From IMG/VR virus record IMGVR_UViG_3300020439_000082, positions 1 through 23,474 of that record: a stretch of 23,474 nt of DNA; one strand, 5' to 3'. Made by a program: the position numbers and the translations under genes. The notes beneath the pieces are model-generated. The model saw only the letters and a list, made by a program, of their open reading frames with translations, had not been told where the DNA came from and did not search any database. This document shows, in pieces, positions 6,713 through 15,411 of the stretch (positions are counted from its first letter, which is position 1; each line of letters starts with the position of its first letter). The stretch comes from a virus.

Positions 6713-7101
6713 TACTGTATCTCCTTCTTAATTTTATCAAATACTTCCTGCTCATCAAATCTCATACTAATACCAGGTTCATATCTCATTACTTCTTTAC
6801 CTTCTTTTAATATGATAATAGTAGGAACTACTTTAATATTCCATTCTTTTTGTATTACTGCACCAACAGCTTTATTGTTTAAATCTATTTCACCTACATA
6901 ACAAAGCTTAGATAGTTTTTCTACCTTAACTCTGTTTGCATGATTCCATGATGCGTTTACTTGCACAACTGCACACTTCTGTATGTTAAGTGCCTGTATA
7001 GATGCAAAGTTATCTAAATTAACCGACTGCCCAAAAGCAGAGGATGATAGCACAGCAAATCCAAAGAAGGATAAGCATAGTTTGTAAAATTGTTTCATCA
7101 T
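6712..7101 (-). CDS. Exported thioredoxin-fold protein lacking the CxxC site (129 aa)
   Basis: Residues 1-24 form a signal peptide (basic start, LCLSFFGFAVLSSSAFG, cleavage likely before Gln 25). The rest fits a thioredoxin fold: VVQVNASWNHANRVKVEKL, GEIDLNN, and VVPTIIILKEGKEVMRYEPG, where Pro 93 is the expected cis-proline. Where active thioredoxins have W-C-x-x-C this protein has W52-N-H-A-N56, so redox catalysis by that site is lost. Cys 43 and Cys 67 remain and could pair with each other. AGGAG lies eight bases upstream of the first of two adjacent ATGs. An exported protein in a virion operon may act in the periplasm during infection or release, or be a virion protein; I cannot decide. 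Confidence 0.75.
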   Translation of the reverse strand: MMKQFYKLCLSFFGFAVLSSSAFGQSVNLDNFASIQALNIQKCAVVQVNASWNHANRVKVEKLSKLCYVGEIDLNNKAVGAVIQKEWNIKVVPTIIILKEGKEVMRYEPGISMRFDEQEVFDKIKKEIQ

Positions 7102-7119
7102 AATCTTTTCTCCTGCCCA

Positions 7120-7416
7120 TTAATCTTTATTCATATCCAGTAAAGTTTCTTGAATCATTCTTGTATCATCTTTAACTGAATCAACCTTTTCTTCAAGTTT
7201 ATCTACTTTTTCTTCAGTGTTTAATATTGAATCACGAATCATCTGGTCTTTCAAATCATATTCCATTCGTGATACTTCTGGCTCTGGTAATTCTTTTGCA
7301 AGTTCTATTTCTGCTTGTAAAGAATACCACATGCCAACAATCATTCCTACAGTAACAAGTATACTTACACCTGTTTCTAAGGATAGAGTGAATTTGGTGT
7401 CTTTACCTACTTCCAT
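7120..7416 (-). CDS. Membrane-anchored coiled-coil protein (98 aa)
   Basis: One membrane helix at about residues 15-33 (TGVSILVTVGMIVGMWYSL) is followed by an acidic helical region with heptad-like repeats (TEEKVDKLEEKVDSVKDDTR). AGGAG precedes the ATG, which lies two bases after the methyltransferase stop. The topology is that of an inner-membrane spanin (Rz-like): a single N-terminal anchor and a long periplasmic coiled coil. It sits about 1.6 kb before the holin, and no outer-membrane partner with a lipobox was found, so spanin is only one option. A virion or assembly membrane protein is another. Confidence 0.75.
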   Translation of the reverse strand: MEVGKDTKFTLSLETGVSILVTVGMIVGMWYSLQAEIELAKELPEPEVSRMEYDLKDQMIRDSILNTEEKVDKLEEKVDSVKDDTRMIQETLLDMNKD

Positions 7417-7417
7417 T

Positions 7418-8071
7418 TTATTCTCCTATATCATTATTGTCTACTATTAATTTTGGTGCATAGTATGTATTACCATCACCCTTTAAATACCAATCTATTC
7501 TAGCTTTATCTGGTATGTCCAAAGTAACTGGACTATACTCAATTCTTTCTTGCCTATCAAACTGTTCTATATGATGTACTTTTTTAATAGCTTTTATATC
7601 TCCATCATATTGGCTTTGTTCTTGTAAGAAGTTATTATACCAGGTAAGTATGGTACCCTCTTTACAATGTTGCATTATTCTAGTAGGAAAATATCTCTTG
7701 TTTAACATATCACCAAACCCATCATAAAATACACCATCATACTTTCTATCAGTAGGTATATCATCATACCAATCTCCTTTGACTGGTATTACATTAGGTT
7801 TATCTTTTGCCCACTCTACTAATGCATCGTATATATTGTCATTAACTTCAATAATAGTATGTGATTCTATGTCGTGTGCTTGTATTAAACCAGCACTAAT
7901 ACCCATACCAAATCCAAATTCTAGTATATGTCCACCATTAGCACATACAATATCAGCATGTAATTCCATTATAGGAGTTTCCCAGTCAGACATTACATCC
8001 CAACCAGTAGCTTCATCTATAATGCAATCTTCTTTAACTGTATAGTTTGCTGTTGCTGCATATCCGTTCAT
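7418..8071 (-). CDS. GAMT/RMT2-like SAM-dependent methyltransferase (217 aa)
   Basis: The sequence follows guanidinoacetate N-methyltransferase closely as I remember it: VMSDWETPIM (residues 26-35) against VMERWETPYM, ILEFGFGMGIS (49-59) as SAM motif I against VLEVGFGMAIA, HTIIEVNDNIYDALVEWA against HWIIECNDGVFQRLRDWA, and GVFYDGFGD against GILYDTYP. Glu 31 of WETP and Asp 117 match the two acidic residues that bind the guanidino group in GAMT, so a guanidino substrate (arginine side chain or small guanidine) is predicted. RMT2-type protein arginine methyltransferases share the same fold and motifs. The ATG overlaps the previous stop by four bases (ATGA) with GGAGGT upstream. It lies between fibre accessory genes and a membrane protein, so a virion protein may be the target. 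Confidence 0.85.
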   Translation of the reverse strand: MNGYAATANYTVKEDCIIDEATGWDVMSDWETPIMELHADIVCANGGHILEFGFGMGISAGLIQAHDIESHTIIEVNDNIYDALVEWAKDKPNVIPVKGDWYDDIPTDRKYDGVFYDGFGDMLNKRYFPTRIMQHCKEGTILTWYNNFLQEQSQYDGDIKAIKKVHHIEQFDRQERIEYSPVTLDIPDKARIDWYLKGDGNTYYAPKLIVDNNDIGE

Positions 8072-8379
8072 CGACCAGGACCTCCACCAGCAACATGTTC
8101 TCCGCCTATAAGCTCAGACATAGCGTATGGTGCTTGTTCTATACTAGCTACTTGAGATGCTGTTATATCTTGCTGAGTAGATTGAAATGCACTGTTAGTA
8201 CCACCAATCTTTTCAAAAGTATCTCCAGGTCCACCATCTGCTGCAAAGGTCATACCTTCTCCACCAGTAGACAATCCTTTTAAACTAATATTAGATGTTT
8301 GTTGTACAACAGTAGCTTCACCTACTGCTGAACCATTACTAAACAATCCTACATTAGTACTTCCTACCGTTACACCCAT
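8068..8379 (-). CDS. Gly-rich small protein near the fibre (103 aa)
   Basis: A 103-residue protein with repeated Gly, Ser and Thr: it starts MGVTVGSTNVGLFSNGSA and ends GGEHVAGGGPGR. Ala/Gly/Thr-rich composition suggests a structural or fibre-linked protein. The ATG overlaps the stop of the 80-residue gene as TAATG, and its own stop overlaps the methyltransferase start. There are no cysteines, signal peptide or membrane segments. I do not recognise it. A fibre assembly or tip protein is possible by position only. Confidence 0.75.
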   Translation of the reverse strand: MGVTVGSTNVGLFSNGSAVGEATVVQQTSNISLKGLSTGGEGMTFAADGGPGDTFEKIGGTNSAFQSTQQDITASQVASIEQAPYAMSELIGGEHVAGGGPGR

Positions 8380-8621
8380 TACTCAGCGTCTCTAATTGCT
8401 TTTAAATCAACTAATTCAGCATCTACTTCAACTACTTTTGCTTCAAGATTTGCTTTTCTTTCTTCTGCATCTTCAATAGCTTCGCCCACTTCTCTTGATT
8501 CCATATAATCTAACACTTCAACATCATTGCCAGATGCGTCTTTCATAGTTTTCATATATTTAATTTCAATCATTTTTACTTCTGACGATTCTACTGCTTT
8601 TTCTGAAATTACTTTAGCCAT
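8379..8621 (-). CDS. Acidic coiled-coil protein overlapping fibre end (80 aa)
   Basis: An 80-residue acidic protein. The N-terminal half (AKVISEKAVESSEVKMIEIK) looks like beta strands; the C-terminal half (AEERKANLEAKVVEVDAELV) is a predicted coiled coil. AAGGAG lies seven bases before the ATG, and the gene overlaps the last eight bases of the fibre gene. Small proteins coded right after a fibre often help fold or attach it, and this may be one, but there is no recognisable chaperone motif. Confidence 0.75.
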   Translation of the reverse strand: MAKVISEKAVESSEVKMIEIKYMKTMKDASGNDVEVLDYMESREVGEAIEDAEERKANLEAKVVEVDAELVDLKAIRDAE

Positions 8622-11600
8622 TTAACTTCTCCTTTAATTCGTTAATTTGTTCTTGTTGTTCTTTTATTGCTTCTACTAAATAAGGTATCATTTCCTCATA
8701 TCGTAAAATCTTATATTCTTTATCATCTTCTGCTCTTAGTGGTATTCTCTTTTCATCTACTAAGTGAGGTAAAATCTTTTCTACTTCCTGTGCTTTAAAT
8801 CCTGCACTTAATCTTTCTCCACCTTTTTTCCAATTAAATGTATGTCCTTCTAATTGTGTTACTACATCTAATCCATTTTCTATTTTTTCAAAGTTTTCTT
8901 TTAGTCTTATATCAGATGGTGTTGTAGAGAATGCAATTACATCTTTATCAAAGTGAACATCTCCATCGTGTCCAATTCTCATACTTTCAAAGAAATCTCC
9001 TGAACCATCAGTTCCCTGTGTGTAAAAAGATAATCCTATATAATCTGTATCTGTGCTTCCATCTGCTACAGAAGTTATCATAGCTCTTCTTCTACTTCCA
9101 CCAATCCAACAAATTGAACCATAATTAGTTCCACTTGCTCCCCCATTATGCCCCTCAAGAAGTATGCTATCTTGTCCTGACAATGTCATTGTAGCAGTTC
9201 CATCTCCATCTGAAGTAGTGCTTGTGTGAGCAGACAAATCTAACTTAGCGTTCGGAGAGCCAGTACCTATTCCAATTCTATCATTACCTGCATCGGTAAA
9301 TAATAAGTTAGCATCGCCATTACCCTCTACTCTAAAATCTATGTCATTACTACCCTCATTAATTACGATTGAATTATTTAAATCAATTTTAAGATGCTCT
9401 ACTCCATTGTGGTCATCAAATATTGTGCTTGTATTAGTCCTATTTCTAAAGAATAAATTACCAGTTTCATTTCTTAAATAAGTATTACTACCATCGTGTC
9501 TTATTGTAAAGTCAATACTACTACCAGCTCCAAGATAGTGATTATCTTCAACATAAGCATATCCGGAACTACTACTTTCATAAAATCTCATTGTATTTAC
9601 ACCACCAACAACCATATAAACACTATCAGCTGTGTTTTCGTGAATATAAGTATGAGTTCCTCCGTCAAAATAAATTTTTGAAGTTGCTGGTATTTTTAAA
9701 TCACCCTCAGATAGTTGTATTCCACCACCTTCTCTGTAAATTTGGAATATGTTATTATCGGATTGGTCTCTAAAATAAAGATTACCATTTGATAGTTTCA
9801 TATAATTATGTGAACCATCGTGTTCAATAGTAAAATCTGATGCAGCACCAAATCCTGCTTTAGCATTGTCTGCGTGTTGAGTGCTTTGAGCAAATATTGT
9901 TTTAGTAGCACTACCATCTAAATAAAAATAATCAGTAACACCACCACTACCATTATCAGATTGGAATTTTATATCTTTATCATCTGCATTGTTTTTAATA
10001 ATTATATCGCCAGTATTATTTTGCATATAAGCATTACTATTATCGTGTTGAAATCTTAAATCTAAATCCGAACCCAACATAAGTTGTGCAGAATCAACCA
10101 TTTTAATATCGTGATTAAATAATGCAGTTCCAGCATCACTTGCATCTATTTGTAATGCGTGTATATGACTACCACCATCATTTACAGATAAAAATATATC
10201 TTGGTCTTGTGCAAGATTTCTAAATTGTATATATCCAGTATAATTTCCAAATAATGTGTTAGAGCCATCGTGTCCAAGATAAATATCATTACCAGTTCCC
10301 ATTCGTAAATATTGTCCATCATTAGGTATTTTAATATCTCCCTGCGCACTTGCATCTATCCATAAAGCAGTTTTTGTAGAGCCACCATCATTGACTAAAA
10401 ATTTTAAATCTTGGTCTGATGTGTTTGCTCTTATGTAATTAGTAGTACCATCGTGATACATTTGTAAATCACTATCTGCTCCAAGAGTAAGTTTAACTCC
10501 ATCTGTTGGAACTCTAACCATATTGTTAGCACCATCTAATTTTAGAAAAGTTTGAACTCCACCACTACCATCGTCTGTTCTAAATATGATGCTCTTGTCA
10601 TCAATAGTGTTATCTATGTATAAATCTCCAGTTCCATATTGTTGTATAAAACTATGACTTCCATTGTGCTGGATTCTTAAATCGTCATTAGCCCCAATCA
10701 TTAATTTTTGACTATCGTTAGGCAATCTTACAGCTCCAACATCACTTGAATCGATTTGAATAGCAGTTTTCATCGTGCCACCATCATTAACCTTAATGTA
10801 TAAGTCTTGATTTGATGTATTGGAATTTATATAATTGTTTGAGCCATCGTGTAAGATTCTTAAATCATTACCAGCTCCTAAATAAAGATTTTGCCCATCA
10901 TTAGGAAGTTTAATTGAGCCATTATCACTTGCATCTATTTGTAATGCAGTAATTGTACTACCACCATCGTTTACATTAAAATGTAAATCTTGGTCTTGAG
11001 TTACTGTTCTTATATAGTTTACATTACCAGAGTGATAAAGTTGTAAATCATCTGCATTACCTATGCCAAGTCTTATATTATCAGGAAGTCTTACTTTATC
11101 TACAGATTCTTCTCTAAACTGCATTAATCTTGTGCCACCTACAAATACATCTAAAATATCATCAGATGATTCTTGTATATAAGTATGAGTTCCACCGTCA
11201 AAATAAAGTTTATTAGTAGCACTAATTTCAATATCACCATGCATATCTAAATCACCATCAGAATTGAAACTTGATAATGCTGAACTATTACTACCTAATT
11301 TTAATAAAGAATTTGGCTCATCTAATGTTATCCAGTTTCTAAATGTAGTTCCATCATAAGAATAAATAATTAAACTTTGGTTATCATCTCTATGTGATAT
11401 ACTATATGTTGTATGAGTTGAATCTTGTGAGGATTTTTTAAGTCTTATGCCACCTTCACTTCCGTCTGCTGATTGAATGTTTAAATAATCACTACCATTC
11501 CAAGTAAGAGTTGATTCTCCATTTAAAGCTGTTGAGCTACTAAATGTTGCTATTCTATTATTACTACCATTTGCTACTGCTGATACTGCACCACCACCAA

Positions 11601-14600
11601 TATCATCAACTGATAATTGAACTATAGCATCTGCACTTTGATTGTAAACTACAACCGTATCTTGACTGGTCAAAGGTTCTGAGTCTGTATTCAATACAGC
11701 CAACCCAGAAAAATCTACCTCTACATCGTTTGCATTTACTGCAATACCATCTCCTGCACCAACTGCTAAACTTCCTGAACTAGTTACTGTACCAGTTAAT
11801 CCATTTCCACCTGAGACGCTTGTTACTGTTCCAGCATTTGATGTAAAACTAGAATCATTATTAAAAGCAGATAGTTTAATTTCACTTGCTGCTTTTCTTG
11901 ATTCTGTAGTTCCGTCTTGTAAAATAAATTCTGTTGTTCCAGATATATCTCCTGTCATATCTGTTAGTTCACTAAAGTCTAATGCTAATGTTGCACTAAA
12001 TACACCACTACTTGCTGAGCCACCACCTGACAATCCAGTCCCTGCTGTTACGGATACAGAAGTAATATCTCCATTGTTGTTGCTAAAAGGTAAATCTTCT
12101 ACAAGTATTTTCTTAAGACCTACACCAGAATCGTGGAACATTATAGCATCATTTGCTGCGTCTAAACTACTAGCTAAACTTAATCCATTTATATCTACCT
12201 CTATGTCATCAGCATTTACTGTTATACCAGTTCCTGCTCCAACTGCTAAAGTTCTTGTAGCAGTAATATCTCCACCACCTGTTAATCCTGCACCTGAAGC
12301 TATATCTATAGAACTATGGTCTTTATGTTCATTAGCTACAAAGCCACTAAGATTGTCGTGTACAATCTCTGAATCGTTTGTAGATACTGCAGAAGAAGAT
12401 ACACTTATACCTGTACCTGCACCTACATTTACAGTAACTCCACCTGAGCTACCACTACCAGTCAAACCTGTACCTCCAGTTACAGATGTAATTGTACCTG
12501 CATTATTGGTAAAAGGTAAATCACTTACTGTACCTAGTCTAACAGCATCACTGTTAGAGTCGTCAAAAAATATAAAACCGTCTGCTCCTACAACTTCAGA
12601 TATAGCTGTTAATGCACTAGCAGCTATGTCTACTGCATTGGTAGTTACAGCTAAACTACTTGAACCTACTGCAAGTGTTGCTGTACCTGAACTTGTTATT
12701 GCAGAACCACCACCTGTTAATCCGTCACCACCAGTAACTGTAACAGATGTTACTGTACCAGCATTAGATGTAAAACCTGAATCATTATTGAAACCAGATA
12801 AATTAATATTACCTTTTGTAAGTTTTTTCTGAGCATTAGAACTATCTACTACTGCAAAGAAATCTCCGTCTCCGTCTGATGTAGATGTTGAAAGTTCAGA
12901 TAAATCTACATCTATAGTTGGCGTAGCTCCTTCTCCACTATTGTTTTGTAGGTCAATTAAATTACCTGCAGTCAATGTAGCTACATAATTACCAGTAGTA
13001 TGCGTTGTTAAGTCTACACTATTGTTAGCAATACTTACAGCAATACTTACATCTGCACTTCCGTCAAACGCAGTAGCAGTTGTACCAGTAACATCTCCTG
13101 TTAAGCTTATATCTCTTGAATTTGCTAATGTTGTTGCTGTACTAGCATTACCTTCTAAAGCTGCTATTAAAGTACCTGTAGCTACTGTTAAATTACCTGT
13201 AGAAGAAGCGTCTGCAGTTGTTGTACCTACTTTAAATTTATCTTCAGATTCGTCCCATATAATTGCTGCATTGTTGCCAGTGCTACCTCTTTCTATGATT
13301 AACCCTGAATCGTTAGCATTAGAACTTGCTCCACGATTTAATCCTATAATATTATCTGATACATCTAAATTGGTTTGATTGACTGTAGTTGTTGTACCAT
13401 TGACTGTTAAATCTCCAGTAACAGAAGCATTCCCAGTAACACTCAATGTTCCAATTATTGTTTCTGATGTTCCTGCATCTACTTTAAATACTACATTACC
13501 ACTACTATCTTTTGCCCTAAAATCTAAATCATTACCACCATTGTTGTGCATTGTATAGGCATCTAAAAAAACTAATTTACCTACACCATTTCTTACAATA
13601 TTAAAATTATGGTCTGTTGTAGTTCCGATAGTACCACTTGTGTCTTGTGACCTAATTTCAGTTTTAACAGTATTTGTGGTATCTGTTACAGTGAACTTTG
13701 GTGTATTAGCATCGCTAAAATCTATATCTCCAGTAAAAGTAGGACTTGCTAAAGTTTTGTTAGAAAGTGTTTGTGAGCCAGTGAGTGTAGCTACTGTTGA
13801 ATCTATAGAGAGTGTATCTCCAGTCAAATCAATACCAGTTCCACCTGCTAAATTTGTATCATCTCCTATATCAATAGTTCCAAGCGTGATAGCTTGTCCA
13901 CTTAATGAAAGATAATCGTGAGAACTTGTAACAAGTGTTACATTTGTGCTATTATCTGTACCAGCTGCGTCTACACCTATTGTAGTTCTTACTGCTGCAG
14001 CATCTGCATCATCTACAATACTTTTACCAAATGTTGATATAGTAGTATTAGCAGGTAAAGAAAATGTTTTTAAATCTGCATCTACTTCACTGTCCATAAG
14101 AGCACCAGCTGAAGTCACATTAGCAGTATCAGTTACATCCGCATTACTCTCTACTGAGTCAAGTTTTGTTTCTTGAGCATCAGTCATAAATCTTTTGTTA
14201 GATGCATCTGACATATTTGCTGTGCCAAATGTTGGGGAAGCTCCACTTATTACTGACTGGTCTAATGCTTTTACATCTGCAATACTTGTAAGTTCACTAT
14301 CCATTAATGCACCTGCACTAGTTACATTTGCTGTATCTGTGACATCTGCACTGGCTTCAATGCCATCTAATTTAGAGTGGTCAGCGTCTGTAAACACATT
14401 AGAGTCTGAAGCACTATCTACAAGCGTTCTTATTTCAGAAGCTGTTTGGTCTGCTGTGGCACTATCTTCAATAGCATTTAATTTATTTAAAAGGGTAGTT
14501 GTAAAGTTGTTGTCTGATTGTGTGGCTACTACAAAATCTATATTACCATCTGTATCGTCATAAGATACTGATATGCCTGTTTCAGTACCATCTAACATTC

Positions 14601-14952
14601 CACCAACAATATCTTCTACTTGCTCAGTAGTTAGAGTTGCTTCTATCTTTGCGTTAAGCTGTGTTTGTATATTGGAAGTAACACCATCTAAATAGTTTAT
14701 TTCTGCAGTAGTTGCAGTAACACCATCTAAGATATTTAACTCTGCTGCTGTAGAAGTAACAGCAGTTTCATTAATTTGTAAAGCTCCGTCATTTTTAATA
14801 TTAATAGAAGCACTACTGATTTGTAAAATACTAGCTGTACCTTCACCATCTTCTACATCTCTTAGAGTTGCATCTACCCCAGAGTTACTATTAGAAACCT
14901 GTAGTAAGTCTTTGTAAGACTCTGATATTTTTTTACCAGTTAGCGTAGCCAT
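8614..14952 (-). CDS. Giant tail fibre/spike with S74-type intramolecular chaperone (2112 aa)
   Basis: A 2112-residue fibre that probably binds the host surface. Residues 1-60 (MATLTGKKISESYKDLLQVS, then DVEDGEGTASILQISS) resemble virion-attachment ends of marine phage fibres. Residues 60-300 hold LDGVTAT-type and ADVTDTANVTSAGALMDSE repeats. 500-590 contain DNIIGLNRG and IIERGSTGNN. 720-1070 hold Gly-rich NAGTVTSVTVTGGDGLTGG repeats. About 1295-1830 hold eight copies of a unit with LGADSDLQMYHDGTTNYI. Residues about 2012-2112 match a peptidase S74 chaperone: TPSDIRLKENF, then GFKAQEVEKILP and a coiled-coil end. In that family self-cleavage takes place at a Ser-Asp pair, here Ser 2013-Asp 2014, after trimer folding. 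The upstream binding site is weak (GGTG). Confidence 0.9.
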   Translation of the reverse strand: MATLTGKKISESYKDLLQVSNSNSGVDATLRDVEDGEGTASILQISSASINIKNDGALQINETAVTSTAAELNILDGVTATTAEINYLDGVTSNIQTQLNAKIEATLTTEQVEDIVGGMLDGTETGISVSYDDTDGNIDFVVATQSDNNFTTTLLNKLNAIEDSATADQTASEIRTLVDSASDSNVFTDADHSKLDGIEASADVTDTANVTSAGALMDSELTSIADVKALDQSVISGASPTFGTANMSDASNKRFMTDAQETKLDSVESNADVTDTANVTSAGALMDSEVDADLKTFSLPANTTISTFGKSIVDDADAAAVRTTIGVDAAGTDNSTNVTLVTSSHDYLSLSGQAITLGTIDIGDDTNLAGGTGIDLTGDTLSIDSTVATLTGSQTLSNKTLASPTFTGDIDFSDANTPKFTVTDTTNTVKTEIRSQDTSGTIGTTTDHNFNIVRNGVGKLVFLDAYTMHNNGGNDLDFRAKDSSGNVVFKVDAGTSETIIGTLSVTGNASVTGDLTVNGTTTTVNQTNLDVSDNIIGLNRGASSNANDSGLIIERGSTGNNAAIIWDESEDKFKVGTTTADASSTGNLTVATGTLIAALEGNASTATTLANSRDISLTGDVTGTTATAFDGSADVSIAVSIANNSVDLTTHTTGNYVATLTAGNLIDLQNNSGEGATPTIDVDLSELSTSTSDGDGDFFAVVDSSNAQKKLTKGNINLSGFNNDSGFTSNAGTVTSVTVTGGDGLTGGGSAITSSGTATLAVGSSSLAVTTNAVDIAASALTAISEVVGADGFIFFDDSNSDAVRLGTVSDLPFTNNAGTITSVTGGTGLTGSGSSGGVTVNVGAGTGISVSSSAVSTNDSEIVHDNLSGFVANEHKDHSSIDIASGAGLTGGGDITATRTLAVGAGTGITVNADDIEVDINGLSLASSLDAANDAIMFHDSGVGLKKILVEDLPFSNNNGDITSVSVTAGTGLSGGGSASSGVFSATLALDFSELTDMTGDISGTTEFILQDGTTESRKAASEIKLSAFNNDSSFTSNAGTVTSVSGGNGLTGTVTSSGSLAVGAGDGIAVNANDVEVDFSGLAVLNTDSEPLTSQDTVVVYNQSADAIVQLSVDDIGGGAVSAVANGSNNRIATFSSSTALNGESTLTWNGSDYLNIQSADGSEGGIRLKKSSQDSTHTTYSISHRDDNQSLIIYSYDGTTFRNWITLDEPNSLLKLGSNSSALSSFNSDGDLDMHGDIEISATNKLYFDGGTHTYIQESSDDILDVFVGGTRLMQFREESVDKVRLPDNIRLGIGNADDLQLYHSGNVNYIRTVTQDQDLHFNVNDGGSTITALQIDASDNGSIKLPNDGQNLYLGAGNDLRILHDGSNNYINSNTSNQDLYIKVNDGGTMKTAIQIDSSDVGAVRLPNDSQKLMIGANDDLRIQHNGSHSFIQQYGTGDLYIDNTIDDKSIIFRTDDGSGGVQTFLKLDGANNMVRVPTDGVKLTLGADSDLQMYHDGTTNYIRANTSDQDLKFLVNDGGSTKTALWIDASAQGDIKIPNDGQYLRMGTGNDIYLGHDGSNTLFGNYTGYIQFRNLAQDQDIFLSVNDGGSHIHALQIDASDAGTALFNHDIKMVDSAQLMLGSDLDLRFQHDNSNAYMQNNTGDIIIKNNADDKDIKFQSDNGSGGVTDYFYLDGSATKTIFAQSTQHADNAKAGFGAASDFTIEHDGSHNYMKLSNGNLYFRDQSDNNIFQIYREGGGIQLSEGDLKIPATSKIYFDGGTHTYIHENTADSVYMVVGGVNTMRFYESSSSGYAYVEDNHYLGAGSSIDFTIRHDGSNTYLRNETGNLFFRNRTNTSTIFDDHNGVEHLKIDLNNSIVINEGSNDIDFRVEGNGDANLLFTDAGNDRIGIGTGSPNAKLDLSAHTSTTSDGDGTATMTLSGQDSILLEGHNGGASGTNYGSICWIGGSRRRAMITSVADGSTDTDYIGLSFYTQGTDGSGDFFESMRIGHDGDVHFDKDVIAFSTTPSDIRLKENFEKIENGLDVVTQLEGHTFNWKKGGERLSAGFKAQEVEKILPHLVDEKRIPLRAEDDKEYKILRYEEMIPYLVEAIKEQQEQINELKEKLNG
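9478..11070 (-). repeat. Eight HDG-type units in the fibre shaft
   Basis: Fibre residues about 1295-1825 repeat the motif (L)x(L/I)GxxxDLxxxHDGSxxYI eight times, starting near residues 1295, 1356, 1416, 1488, 1549, 1624, 1699 and 1806, so unit lengths vary from about 60 to 107. Between copies, VNDGGS and ALQIDAS recur, and KIYFDGGTHTYI flanks the array at about 1248 and 1759. Copies differ in every unit, which fits an old duplicated beta-shaft rather than recent expansion. Confidence 0.85.
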
Positions 14953-14956
14953 TTAA

Positions 14957-15409
14957 TTACACCAAGCTATAGGGAACTACACCACGAGTTCCACCTTGTT
15001 TATCTCTTCTTCTTGCCCCGAACCTTGTTACCATTTCCTTGTATTCAGCCATAGCTATTTGTGCAGACTGTAATTTAATAGTAGCAAGTTCTGCATTGTT
15101 AGTTCTTGCTGCAGCATCCATAAGTGCTTTTGCTTTTACATAAGCTATAAGTGCTGGTTGCAAAGAGTTGTCTATATCTATAGTTCCTGTAATAGATGTA
15201 AGTTTATCTGGCTCAGCGTAATAAGATATTAAAATACCATTAGTAATTACATCTCCAGTAGAGCCTACTTGAGCTGCTTTATATTTACCTTCTGATGTTT
15301 CTGTTGTTCCGCCATCACCGCTTGTTGAAGCTATGGCTATCTTATCTCCTTCTATCCACCAAACAAAAGTATCTGAAGGGTCTTTGTATGTACTGTCTAC
15401 TGCTGCCAT
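14957..15409 (-). CDS. Virion protein, connector-like, unknown function (150 aa)
   Basis: A 150-residue protein. Residues 1-75 are beta-rich (DTFVWWIEGDKIAIASTS). Residues 76-130 are helical (LQPALIAYVKAKALMDAAAR, IAMAEYKEMVTRF), and the end is basic (GARRRDKQGGTRGVVPYSLV). The ATG follows the previous stop after two bases, and the fibre gene starts two bases after this gene's stop codon. Location between adaptor-like genes and fibre suggests a head-tail joining or fibre-anchoring protein. I have seen similar ends in marine phage genomes but know no assigned function. Confidence 0.8.
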   Translation of the reverse strand: MAAVDSTYKDPSDTFVWWIEGDKIAIASTSGDGGTTETSEGKYKAAQVGSTGDVITNGILISYYAEPDKLTSITGTIDIDNSLQPALIAYVKAKALMDAAARTNNAELATIKLQSAQIAMAEYKEMVTRFGARRRDKQGGTRGVVPYSLV

Positions 15410-15411
15410 TT

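Noticed and set aside
9478-11070. Fibre repeats considered as a CRISPR array or non-coding tandem repeat
   Set aside because: Units are in frame, vary in length and sequence, and code a conserved protein motif; there are no identical repeats with unique spacers.
12074-12832. 252-residue open frame on the plus strand, antisense to the fibre
   Set aside because: It mirrors the repetitive Thr/Ser/Ala-rich fibre codons, has low-complexity composition, and no neighbouring plus-strand genes exist.
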